Positions 14,201-21,566 of a DNA stretch of 28,128 nt are shown one piece after another. A program made the position numbers and the translations under genes. Source of the DNA: Baffinella frigidus (lineage: Eukaryota > Cryptophyceae > Cryptomonadales > Baffinellaceae); NCBI GenBank assembly GCA_026770585.1, contig MU646322.1, forward strand, positions 307,768-335,895, in the 5' to 3' direction. A model generated the notes under the pieces. The model saw nothing but the letters and a program-made list of their open reading frames with translations. It was not told the DNA's origin and searched no databases. Within the stretch, counting starts at the first letter, position 1, and every line of letters begins with the position of its first letter.

Positions 14201-17200
14201 GTAAAGAATAAGTTGACGATTTTGTAGGGGAATTGACTTAAGAAAACGAGTTTTAGAACTCGTTTTCTGAGATAAAACCACTAACTTACTGCGTCTCCCA
14301 ACACCGGGGGTTGAGGTGCAGGTGGAAAGGGGTTATGGATTTTGGGTGCAGGGTTCAGGGACTAGGGGTGAGGGGGTGGGGGTTAGGGGTTACTGTGTGG
14401 GGCCGCCTGCGGTTTCGGGTTCAGGATGTAGGGTCGCAGGTTTAGGGTTTAGGGTTTAAGGTTTAGGGTTCAGGGTTTAGGGTTCAAGGTTTAGGGTTCA
14501 AGGCTCAGGGTTTAGGGTTAAAGGTTCAAGGTTTAGAGTTTGGGCGATCGGTCACCCTCTTCTCCCAGCCTGTGCATTGGCAAATCCTGCACCCTAAAAC
14601 CTACACCCTAAAACCCAAACCCCACACCCCAACCCCCAAACACTAAACCCTGAACCCTAAATCCTAAATCCCAAACCCTGAACCCTACACCCTAAATTCT
14701 ACACCCGCAGGAGCTCCCCCAAATCCAGGAGCAGAAAAATGAATATAAAAGACAACAGCAAAATTTGACGCTCCTGGTACTAAAATGGCAACTTTTGGTG
14801 TAGGGGATCCTCCAGAGCGAGAAGCCCCAATCTTTAATCCCTAAACCCTAAACCCTCAACTGTACAAACTCAACCTTACACCATATACCCTTGACTCTAC
14901 ACCCTGCACCGCTGCGGCCCAAACCGCACGCGACCCCATACAGCCGCTGTCGAGCGAAAGAAGCACGTTTTCAAAAGCCAGGTCCAGATTCTGGACCTGG
15001 CTTTTTCATTTAACAAGTCCATTTCCTTCACGATTCAGGGGAAAGTTTTTAGAATCCGTAAAATTGTGTCCCGTCCTCGCTCGGCAGCGGAACCCCCCCT
15101 TATCCCAAATCTCAGGGGCTCCTGCGAAATGTGAATCGGAAAGGTGTGCAAGATCAAACCCTAAACCGCACGCGAACCCATACAGCAACCCCTAACCCCC
15201 AATCCTAAATCCCAGGGGCTCCTGCGAAATGTGAAGCAGAAGGGGTGGAAGCGCTGCGAGCCCTAACCCCTCAACCCCAAACCTCTACCCCAAAACACAC
15301 ACCCCAAACCCTTAACCCTAAACCCTAAACCCTGAATCCCACCACTAAACCCGGCACCCTACAACCCCAGGGGCTCCTGCGAAATGTGAATCGGAAAGGT
15401 GTGCAAGATCAAACCCTAAACCGCACGCGACCCCATACAGCAACCCCTAACCCCCAATCCCAAATCCCAGGGGCTCCTGCGAAATGTGAAGCAGAAAGGA
15501 TGGAAGCGCTGTGAGCTCAAAGTCCTATCCGTCAAACCATTCGCGCCCGAAAATGGCATCTCCCCTGAGGTACAAAGTCATTTCGTGAATAACCCCTGAG
15601 TGATGATCCAAGGATTTTTGGAATAATCCGTGAGTGAATAATTCTTAGGGCCCTACGGTAGGTAGTCCGTAGGGATATGGTGTTGTGAGCCTATTGTCCT
15701 CTCCGTCAAACCCTTCGCCCCCGCTAGCGGCATATCTCCTGAGGTATACACACCACGCGACGATAACATGTTACCAAATCTATTCATCTTTTTGTTGGGT
15801 ATGCACTACTAAAAGCCCTACGGTAGGCCGTCCGTAGGGAGATAGGGATGCGAGCTCAACGTCCTGTCCGTCAAACCATTTGCGCCCGCTAGCGGCATCT
15901 CCCCCGAGGTATACACCCACACAGCGGACTTCGAAGGGATTTTGAACAACCCCTAAGCGATGAGACCTAGGACGCTACGGTAGGCAATCCATAGGGACAT
16001 AGGGGGGTCCCGCTAGCGGCATCTCCCCCTAGGTACAATGGAATTTCGGGAATAGCCCATGAGTTATTGACTCATTATTCACAAAAGATCCAAGGACTTT
16101 TGTGAATAATCCACATGTGGATAATCTTTAGGACCCTACGGTAGGCAGTCCGTAGGGATAGAGTGATGCGAGCTCAACGTCCTATCCGTCACGCTATTCG
16201 CGTCCGAACGTGGCATCTCCCCAGAGGTACAAAGGAAATAACCCATACGTGGATAATCCATCACCCATAAGTGAATAATCCATACCCCATAAGTGAATAA
16301 TCCACAGTCAATAGCCCATAAGTGAACAATCCATAGTGAATAACCAATAACTCCCTGGAGGTATAATATATTATATAATATACGAGAGACTTTATACAAA
16401 TTAGGGTCTCTCGTACATTGCTCACGCTGGACTGGAGGCGGTCTATGTGCGTTCGCACTGTTTCGAAAGCCGATGTAATGATGCAAGTCTCTCTCCTCTA
16501 GTAACGAGAGGAGCTCCCGAGGCAGCGTTTCAAGTTGGTTTGGGGTTTAGGGTTAAACCTGCCCCGAAAGCTCTTTTCAAAAACTTGCCCCGATGTAGGG
16601 TTTGGGGACCACACGGTGGGCTACGAGGGTTTCGTTGGGGCTGGCGTTCAGGGGGCAACGTGGCCAAATTGCGCAAGAAAAGGTTAATTGCCTTAATGCA
16701 AGTTGACTTTTGATGAAAGGTTTGTAGTCCACCGTGTGGTAGGTAACCCCGAAACCCTACACCCTGAACGCTGCACCCTCCTGGGGCTGGTGTTGGCCAA
16801 ACCCTAAACGCTTCTTCTTCGTCTTCTTCTTCTTTATTGCGCTCGATACAAGCCCTAGCTAGGCCCTTGAGCCTCGAGTTGAGTGATGCACACGTCTATG
16901 AGCCTCAAGAAACGGGCCTGCCTCGGAGACGTGATCTTACACCCTCCTTGAGCCTTGTGTTGAGTGATACAAAAGTCTATTGGTCTTAAGAAACGGGCCC
17001 GCCTCGGAAACGTGTGCTTACACCCTCCTGGGGCAGGTGTCGAGTGATAAAAAACTCTATGAGCCTTAAGAAACGGACCCGCCTCAGAAACATGAGCTTA
17101 CATCCTCCTGGGGCAGGTGTTGGCTCTCGCACGCGGCCTGCCTCTCAACGAGGTGTGCCCCCTCCCTCTTTCTCTCTTATGTATTTAGCCATTTGTTTAT

Positions 17201-20200
17201 TTATTTATTCATTTGTTTTTCTCTCTTTCTCTCGCTGTTTCGCCCCCTCTCTCTTTCGCTCGCTCCCAACACCCCTCCCTCCCGCGCCAGGGCATAGGTG
17301 GGATTTTCATACACACTCAATCGCGCTAAAAGGGTTTAAATGGCTTATCGTGGTACAGATTATTGTGCCCCCTCCCTTTTTCTCTTCATTTCTTTCTTTA
17401 TCTGTCTTTCTCTCGCTGTCTCTTCCTCTCTCTCTTTCGTTCCCTCTCCCCCTCTCTCTCCCCCTCAAACACTCAAAAGTCAACCATGGTTGACATTCGA
17501 CGCGCGGGCAGGTGCGGGTGGTGCTGGTCACGTGACCGAATAACCCTGGCCTCAAGGTCTATGTGAGAACGTCTCTCGTCAACATTTGACGGTCTCTGGT
17601 TGACATTTGGTGGTCTCTGGTTAACATTTGACGGTCTCTGGTTAACATTTGGCAGGTGAGGGTGGAGCTGGTCACGTAGCCGAATAACCGTGGCTTCTGG
17701 TTAACATTCGACGGTTTCTGGTTGACATTCGAAAGTCAACTATGGTTGACATTCGACGCGCGTGCAAGTGCGGGTGGAGCTGGGCACGCTCTTTGTGAAG
17801 GGCCATTTGAGAACGTCTCTCGTCAACATTAGACGGTCTCTCGTCAACATTCGAAAGTCAAGTCTGGTTGACATTCGACGCTGGTTAACATTCGGAGGGC
17901 AATGGGGCAGGTTCGGGTGGAGCTGGTCACGGGGCGTCGCCACCAGATCCGCGCCCAGCTCTCCGCGGTGCCACCCCAAACCCCGTGGATTCACACCCCG
18001 TGAAATTGGAGCTACGTAAAACTGAAACCCCGAAACCCTACACCATAGGCCATGAACCCAAAACCCAAAACCCTGAATCTTAAACACCAAACCCTAAACC
18101 CTAAACCCTAAACCCTAAACCCTAAACCCTAAACCCTAAACCCTAAACCCTGAACCCTAAACCATAAACCATAAACCATAAACCCTAAACCCTAAACCCT
18201 AAACCCTAAACCCCAAACCCTAAACCTCAAACCCTAAACCCTAAACCCTGAACCGCTCCTAGCTCGCCGCAGTAGAGTTATTCCGGTAAGACTTGTCGCG
18301 TTTTGGATTTCGAGATTTCAAGATTTCAGACTTCAAAACGGTTATAAAGGTCGTAAAACTTTTTACAACACACCGTTTCGAATCTCATGGTACAAATGAA
18401 GTCTCGAAGTCTCGAAGTCGCGAAATCGAAAACGCGACAAGTCCTACCGGAATAGCTCTACCACCCCAAACCCTATTGATCAGTGAGCTGTACCGCTGCC
18501 GCGCGGGAAGGGAACACTTCAGCAGTTTTAGAGACTGTCACTTGAACCCATTCCCAGATTCTAGACCTGGGCTTTTATTCTGTACCGAGAACCCTCGAGC
18601 CACACAGCGGACTTCGAAGGAATTTTGAACAACCGATCAGCGATCAGACCTTGGACCCTACGGAAGGCAATCCATAGAGACATAAGGGGGTTTCCTACGG
18701 ATAAGGTAACGGCAAATGGGTTAGGTGTGACGACTTTTTCCCTGAGTAGCCCGCTGTGTGGAGAGCGGTGAGTGAAATCGTTGTTCGCGAAGAACCTTCT
18801 TCAACCTCAAAAAGGACAAGATCACAGTTGCGCCAGCCGTTGAATCATTGTCCTGCACTAAACCCTAAGCCCCAAACCCTAAACGCTAAACCCTAAGCCC
18901 CAAACCCCCTAAGCCCCAAACCCTAAACCCTAAACCCTAAGCCCCACACCCTAACATAGGTCGGCGCGCCGATTCTCGGCGACACGCTCTACGAGCCGCT
19001 CTGGGGGCTCACCCTCGGTTCTGACAAACCCTAAAACCCAAGTCTCCGACCCCAAACCCGAACCCCAATGCAGGATGGGGCACCGAACCTGCGTTAGGAT
19101 TTGGGGTTTAGGGTTTAAGACTTAGGGTTCAGGGTTCAAACCGCAAACTTCGAATGCAGGTGGGTGCGCCGATTTTGGGCGACACGCTCTACGAGCCGCT
19201 CTGGGGCCTCACCCTCGATTTCGAGGGCCTCTCTGAGCAGGTTTGTACCCCACTCCCCAAACCCTCACCCGCAAAACCCAACCTCCACCCCTCAACCCCC
19301 CAAACCCTAACCTCCAACGCAGGCGGCCGCGACCCGCGATAAACTCCAAACCCCAAACAGAAAACCCCAACACCTAAACCCTAAACCCCACACCCCAAAC
19401 AGCAAACCCCAAACCCCAAACCCCAAACTCCAAACCCCACACCCCACACCCCAATCCCCAAACAGTAACCCCCAACCCCCAAATCCCAAAGGCCAAACCC
19501 CAAAACCCAAACCACAACCCCCAACCCGCCGCGGAGCACGAAGCGTTATTGGACGCAGCGCGGGAGCCTCCCGCGCGTGCTTTAAACCCTTAACCCTTAA
19601 CCCTTAACCCTAGCCCCGAACCCCGAAACTTGAAACCTGAAACCTGAAACCCCACCTACAAACCAGGTGGCTGCGGAGCGCGAGGCGTTGCTGGACACAG
19701 CGCCCCCCCCCCTAGGACCACCGTAGGGCCCTATGCATAGGCCTCCTGTAGGGTTCTAGGGGGGTGCGGTTTCTTATGAGCGAGGTACCTCTGTAGACTC
19801 TAGATAGCGACGGGCGTCTCCCGCGCGTGCCTTCCAACCTTAACCCTAACTTCTAACCCCGAATCCCTACACCTGAAACCTGAAACCCCGACTACAAACC
19901 AGGTGGCTGCGGAGCGCGAGGCGTTGCTGGACACAGCCCTCGAGGAAGCGATTCCCCCCGAACGCGTGGCACTTCAGGTTCTACCGAAACCCTCAACCCT
20001 GATCTCTGAACCCTGAATCCTACACATCTGGAGGTAGCGATTCCCCCGGAACGCGTTGCCCTTCAGGTGCGAGGGTTTGAGGGTTTGAGGGTTTGGGGTT
20101 TGGGGTTTAGGGGTGGGGATTAGGAACTCCGGTGCTGGATGAAGCGACCTTCCCCGAACGCGTAGCCCTTCAGGGGCTAAACCCTCGATAATGCCAGATC

Positions 20201-21247
20201 CTCATAAAAACACCCTCGAGAATACCAGACCCTTATAAAAATACCAACCACACACACTAAACCCTACACCGTAAACCCTGTACATCCTGAACCCTGAACC
20301 CTGAATCCTGAACCGGAAACCCGCAACCGCTCGAGGAAGCGACCCCCCCGGAGCGCGTGACCCTTCAGGCGCGAGGGTTTCCAGGGTGTGGGGTTACTGT
20401 TTACGGTTCCGGGTTAAGGTAGCACCTGCAGCGCCCCGCGTTCTGGGGGGTGGCTTCCTCCAGCCTGGTGCTACCGGAACCCGGAACCCGGAACTCTATA
20501 CACTCAACACTCAACAATAAACACTAAACACTAAATATTATGCACTAAACACTGTACAGTATACACTACACACTACACACCCAACACTAAACACTAAATG
20601 CTGAACACTGAACACTATACCGCTGGAGGAAGCCACACACCCGGAACGAGTCGCCCTTCAGGTCCGAGGATCTGAGGGTTTAGGGTTTTGGGTGTGGGGT
20701 CTAGAGCCTCCAGCACTGAAGGAAGCCGCACCCCCGAGACGCGTGGACCTTCAGGTGCTAAACCCCAAACCCCAAATCCCAAACCCCAACCCTCAACCCT
20801 AAACCCTAAACCACAAACCCCAAAACCCAAAACACACAGCACCTCAAACCCCAAACCACACACCCCACACCCCTCAACAGTCGTGCCAAGTATCGATGAT
20901 CAGCATCGATGCTTGATGCTTGACAGCGACACTCACCCTAAATCCTAAGCCCTAAACCCTAAATCCTGAACCCTAAACCTTAAACCTAAACCATGATCCC
21001 TGAACCGTAAACCGGGTGTGCGGGCCTATTCACCCGCAACCAGGCCCATCCCATAAGGACGGACGACATCAATGTACCACTAGAGGCCTTTTGTCCCGAA
21101 AGAGGGTGGCGCGGCAGGCCATGTTGGTACTTCACATCCCCAACGCTTGAACCCTGAACCCTATTCCCTCAACAGGCGTGCCAAGTGTCGATGATCAGCA
21201 TCGACGCACATGCAGGGCCCCCGTGGTGGGACCCGCGTGAGCAATAG
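9544..21247 (+). CDS. Plastid-targeted RluA-family RNA pseudouridine synthase, 13 exons
   Basis: Whole-gene entry; exons follow. RluA-family enzymes convert uridine to pseudouridine in RNA through a catalytic Asp. Spliced by hand with GT-AG junctions and agreeing phases, the product is about 407 residues. The leader MPRSTAHGVVAFLLLTASS has a hydrophobic core and is followed by ...ARAAPAFCSP, a bipartite signal/transit leader. Then come RRFPACAVDWKKRLL and FAVIDKPP (motif I region), LAHRLDAAAEGVLVLART (motif II, Asp223), GWKRCELKVLSVKPF, VELVTGRRHQIRAQL (motif III), VGAPILGDTLYEPLWGL, and ALQACQVSM...AGPPWW at the C-terminus. The order and C-terminal PPWW resemble the plant chloroplast enzyme class (Arabidopsis RNA pseudouridine synthase 6 type, from memory). 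Target RNA is not known. Confidence 0.88.
9903..10242 (+). repeat. CCCTAAA array, intron 1 of pseudouridine synthase
   Basis: The whole of intron 1 is CCCTAAA and variants (CCCCAAA, CCCTGAA). It starts at the donor and runs to the acceptor. Confidence 0.95.
10244..10289 (+). CDS. Pseudouridine synthase exon 2
   Basis: 46 bp, acceptor tccag|GCG, donor CTCG|gtacct, phase 1 at the end. Reads ANYLIFLGAVFVRPL, like the (L)I..GAVYV segment near the N-terminus of this family. Confidence 0.75.
10372..10583. mobile_element. Inverted-repeat element, GTTATTGTCGAAATGG termini
   Basis: 212 bp; arms contain GTTATTGTCGAAATGG.CT, CGCGCGGAA and GAGGTCA. Intron 2 of the pseudouridine synthase; no other copy seen. 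Confidence 0.85.
10876..11025. mobile_element. MITE, TTATCTCAGAAAACGAGTT termini, copy 1, TATC duplication
   Basis: 150 bp. Each arm holds its own small palindrome (AAAACGAGTT.TAAAACTCGTTTT). Flanked by TATC at 10872-10875 and 11026-11029. Confidence 0.95.
11123..11184 (+). CDS. Pseudouridine synthase exon 3
   Basis: 62 bp, acceptor accag|GC, donor AAG|gtgtgt. With the split Gly it reads GETKWERKDEPS then VVPPGSDVK. A tail copy lies 540 bp downstream. Confidence 0.7.
11458..11558. mobile_element. Foldback element, CCTGAAGCGG.TCAAATCGCC termini
   Basis: 101 bp with about 26-bp arms CCTGAAGCGG(A/C)TCAAATCGCC(C/T)CTAC and a pyrimidine-rich loop. Confidence 0.85.
11726..11774 (+). pseudogene. 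Tail copy of exon 3
   Basis: Reads WERKAEPSFDPTGSDVK and ends AAG|gtgaga. Its upstream flank is AAGCCCGCTCTGTGG, the terminus of a CCACACAGCGG-type MITE, not an acceptor. Confidence 0.7.
12006..12119 (+). CDS. Pseudouridine synthase exon 4 (motif I region)
   Basis: 114 bp, acceptor cacag|GTG, donor CAG|gtaccc, phase 0. Reads VYTEPRRFPACAVDWKKRLL and then HPDFAVIDKPPVLPCQ, the R.P....DW...(I/L)....F.V.DKP block of plant-like RluA proteins. Confidence 0.9.
12301..12355 (+). CDS. Pseudouridine synthase exon 5
   Basis: 55 bp, acceptor tcgcag|GCC, donor CTCG|gtactc, phase 1 at the end. Reads AVESNSLETAPACAQAGL. Confidence 0.8.
12518..12566 (+). pseudogene. Tail copy 1 of exon 5
   Basis: Reads ESNSLEHAPACAQAGL and ends CTCG|gtaatt; no acceptor at the original place. 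Confidence 0.7.
12701..12724 (+). pseudogene. Tail copy 2 of exon 5
   Basis: Short copy CCGCCTGCGCCCAGGCCGG then TCTTG|gtagcc, surrounded by degenerate AAACCC repeats. Confidence 0.6.
12989..13038 (+). CDS. Pseudouridine synthase exon 6 (catalytic Asp)
   Basis: 50 bp, acceptor ggcag|GC, donor GGG|gtgcgc. Reads GLGRLYLAHRLDAAAEG. HRLD with Asp223 is the RluA catalytic motif. The following Thr of the usual HRLD..T.G is Ala here. Confidence 0.88.
13373..13429 (+). CDS. Pseudouridine synthase exon 7
   Basis: 57 bp, acceptor tatag|GTT, donor CAG|gtttcc. Reads VLVLARTRGALSRFTKWQQ, following on from HRLD...EG as in family members. Confidence 0.85.
13509..13528 (+). pseudogene. Tail copy of exon 7
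   Basis: GCTTCACCAAGTGGCAGCAG|gttccc repeats the last seven codons and the donor. Confidence 0.7.
13710..13719. other. Assembly gap of 10 N
   Basis: Ten N in intron 7, within CCCAAAC repeats. The true size is unknown. Confidence 1.
13756..13835 (+). pseudogene. Head copy of exon 8
   Basis: Acceptor aacag|GAG, reads EGKLIRKEYRALTVGTPAVG then TLEHFLS, then diverges into CCCTAAA repeat without a donor. Confidence 0.75.
13939..14037 (+). CDS. Pseudouridine synthase exon 8
   Basis: 99 bp, acceptor aacag|GAG, donor CCCG|gtgcgc. Reads EGKLIRKEYRALTVGTPAVG then KLEHFLSPSTRGP. The (K).Y.AL motif is usual in the family. Reading past the donor stays open for VRISNFFYYPQKGPR and then stops at TGA, so the 3' boundary is less certain. 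Confidence 0.7.
14126..14275. mobile_element. MITE, TTATCTCAGAAAACGAGTT termini, copy 2, AACC duplication
   Basis: 150 bp and nearly identical to 10876-11025. Flanked by AACC at 14122-14125 and 14276-14279. It lies just after exon 8. Confidence 0.95.
14973..15007. repeat. Perfect hairpin AAAAGCCAGGTCCAG...CTGGACCTGGCTTTT
   Basis: 15-bp arms around a 3-5 nt loop. A related CCCAGATTCTAGACCTGGG is at 18550-18570. Confidence 0.85.
15116..15410 (+). pseudogene. Three head copies of exon 9
   Basis: Copies with the cag|GGGCTCCTGCGAAATGTGA start at 15116, 15216 and 15371. The second reaches GWKRCE. The other two change to AATCGG..GTGTGCAAGATC. Each is followed by an AAACCGCACGCGA(A/C)CCCATACAGC or CCCTAAC segment. 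Confidence 0.75.
15471..15569 (+). CDS. Pseudouridine synthase exon 9
   Basis: 99 bp, acceptor cccag|GGG, donor GAG|gtacaa, phase 0. Reads GLLRNVKQKGWKRCELKVLS then VKPFAPENGISPE, the GW..C.LEVL block before motif III. Confidence 0.85.
15681..16226 (+). pseudogene. Four tail copies of exon 9, each with a donor
   Basis: Copies of GTCCT.TCCGTCAAACC...GGCATCTCCCC(C)GAG end at 15743, 15908, 16032 and 16226, each followed by GTATAC or GTACAA. Each copy is preceded by a CCTACGGTAGG-type MITE core, so exon tail plus MITE piece repeats as a unit of about 125-195 bp. Confidence 0.75.
16250..16350 (+). repeat. CCCATAAGTGAATAATCCAT minisatellite
   Basis: Five tandem units of about 20 bp. Similar AATAATCC text occurs in each exon 9 tail unit upstream. 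Confidence 0.8.
16609..16739. mobile_element. MITE, CCACACGGTGGGCTACGA termini, copy 1
   Basis: 131 bp; right end TTTGTAGTCCACCGTGTGG. Interior has AAGTTGACTTTTGATGAAAGG, shared with 26125-26262. Confidence 0.85.
16858..17118 (+). repeat. ~82-bp tandem repeat
   Basis: Three full units with TGAGTGAT.CA.A.GTCTATGAG and AAGAAACGG(G/A)CC(C/T)GCCTC then a final part unit. A related single unit is at 24755-24825. Confidence 0.8.
17165..17470 (+). repeat. CT-rich tracts in intron 9
   Basis: Two pyrimidine-rich stretches (17165-17285 and 17370-17465) of CTCTCTTT type. No convincing coding sequence. Confidence 0.8.
17512..17788 (+). pseudogene. Three head copies of exon 10
   Basis: gcag|GTGCGGGTG.TGCTGGTCACG and relatives start at 17512, 17656 and 17768, upstream of the intact exon. 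The first two go on to an in-frame stop just after VTG would begin. They sit inside the GTTGACATT minisatellite. Confidence 0.7.
17560..17900 (+). repeat. GTTGACATTYGACGGTCTCTG minisatellite
   Basis: Units of 20-24 bp (GGTTAACATTTGACGGTCTC) mixed with head copies of exon 10. Confidence 0.85.
17911..17967 (+). CDS. Pseudouridine synthase exon 10 (motif III)
   Basis: 57 bp, acceptor gggcag|GTT, donor GCG|gtgcca, phase 0. Reads VRVELVTGRRHQIRAQLSA, the conserved (V)EL.TG(R/K).HQIR.Q motif. Confidence 0.9.
18020..18252 (+). repeat. CCCTAAA array, intron 10
   Basis: Nearly perfect CCCTAAA units with a short CATAAAC block at 18161-18183. Confidence 0.95.
18272..18461. mobile_element. MITE, TAGAG.TATTCCGGTA termini
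   Basis: 190 bp; arms TAGAGTTATTCCGGTAAGAC then TTGTCGCGTTTT and their inverted partner at 18430-18461. Begins and ends in TAGAG/CTCTA. Confidence 0.9.
18600..18761. mobile_element. MITE, CCACACAGCGG termini, copy 2
   Basis: 162 bp, ends CCACACAGCGGACTTCGAAGG and AGCCCGCTGTGTGG. Lies in intron 10. Confidence 0.9.
18960..19017 (+). pseudogene. Head copy of exon 11
   Basis: Acceptor catag|GTC, reads VGAPILGDTLYEPLWGLTL, then CTCG|gttctg in place of the remaining codons. Confidence 0.75.
19160..19240 (+). CDS. Pseudouridine synthase exon 11
   Basis: 81 bp, acceptor tgcag|GTG, donor CAG|gtttgt. Reads VGAPILGDTLYEPLWGLTL then DFEGLSEQ, the (G).PI.GD..Y block that follows motif III. Confidence 0.88.
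19323..19698 (+). pseudogene. Head copies of exon 12
   Basis: Copies start at about 19323 (very diverged), 19530 and 19667. The last two share GCGGAGC.CGA(G/A)GCGTT then ..GGAC.CAGCG and a following CTCCCGCGCGTGC. The third is split by a MITE inserted after ACAGCG. Confidence 0.65.
19699..19795. mobile_element. 5'-truncated MITE of the TACAGGGGTACCTCGC family in an exon 12 copy
   Basis: Starts at a C-run plus TAGGACC and ends TTCTTATGAGCGAGGTACCT then CTGTA. It splits the third head copy of exon 12 after ACAGCG; the neighbouring copy at 19530 lacks it. Confidence 0.8.
19903..19977 (+). CDS. Pseudouridine synthase exon 12
   Basis: 75 bp, acceptor accag|GTG, donor CAG|gttcta. Reads VAAEREALLDTALEEAIPPE then RVALQ, leading into ACQVS of exon 13 in phase 0. 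Confidence 0.85.
20028..20754. pseudogene. Array of six tail copies of exon 12, one inverted
   Basis: Copies of CT(G/C)GAGGAAGCGA..CCCCCGG then AACGCGT(G)GCCCTTCAG at 20028-20066, 20135-20173, 20330-20368, 20623-20661 and 20716-20754 on plus, plus one on the minus strand at 20426-20463 inside a hairpin. Four plus or inverted copies keep GT after CAG; one has GC and one GG. Confidence 0.75.
20881..20916 (+). pseudogene. Head copy of exon 13, possible alternative last exon
   Basis: ctcaacag|TCGTGCCAAG reads SCQVSMISIDA and then TGA. Spliced to exon 12 it would give a shorter C-terminus lacking PPWW. Confidence 0.6.
21176..21247 (+). CDS. Pseudouridine synthase exon 13 (C-terminus)
   Basis: 72 bp, acceptor aacag|GCG, ends at TAG. 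Reads ACQVSMISIDAHAGPPWWDP then REQ. LQAC.(V/I)S followed by (A)G.PWW is the C-terminus of the plant-like enzymes. Confidence 0.85.
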   Translation, partial: ACQVSMISIDAHAGPPWWDPREQ

Positions 21248-21475
21248 GAAGAGTGAGCTCGTTAGGCGGCGCAGTGAGCTATCTCTTGGCGAGGGGGATC
21301 AAAATTGAACCCCACTTGAGGGATAGGAAGAGTGAGCTCGTCGGGCTGTAGGAACAGTGAAACCGTCAGGCAGCGCAGTGAAGTGTAGGAGAGTGAGATC
21401 GTTGGGCAGCGCAGTGAGCTGCAGGGAGAGTGAAATTGTTGGGCAGTGAGCTGTAGGAACAGTGAAATCGTTGGG

Positions 21476-21543
21476 TGCCAAGTGTCGATGATCAGCATCG
21501 ACGCACATGCTTGCCCACCGTGGTGGGATCCGCGTGGAGAATG
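21476..21543 (+). pseudogene. Tail copy of exon 13
   Basis: Reads CQVSMISIDAHACPPWWDPR then GE and TGA, without an acceptor, embedded in the 21250-21830 minisatellite. A smaller fragment (ATCGATGATCAGACGC) is at 22112-22127. Confidence 0.65.
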
Positions 21544-21566
21544 AAATCGTTGGGCAGCGCAGTGAG

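Larger units (their letters stand above)
18856..19665 (+). repeat. CCCTAAA/CCCCAAA repeats in introns 10-11
   Basis: Blocks at 18856-18955, 19250-19318, 19345-19525 and 19582-19660 separate the exon 11 and exon 12 copies. One TTTAGGG-oriented patch is at 19095-19138. Confidence 0.85.

Noticed and set aside
14973-15007. Rho-independent terminator
   Set aside because: The hairpin with a T-run looks like one, but it lies in an intron of a nuclear gene.
15560-16350. CRISPR-like array
   Set aside because: Repeat units are long exon-tail plus MITE pieces of uneven spacing in a eukaryotic intron; no short direct repeats with unique spacers.
17014-17566. ORFs in the CT-rich region
   Set aside because: Low-complexity pyrimidine tracts (SLSLSFPLP) with no motif.
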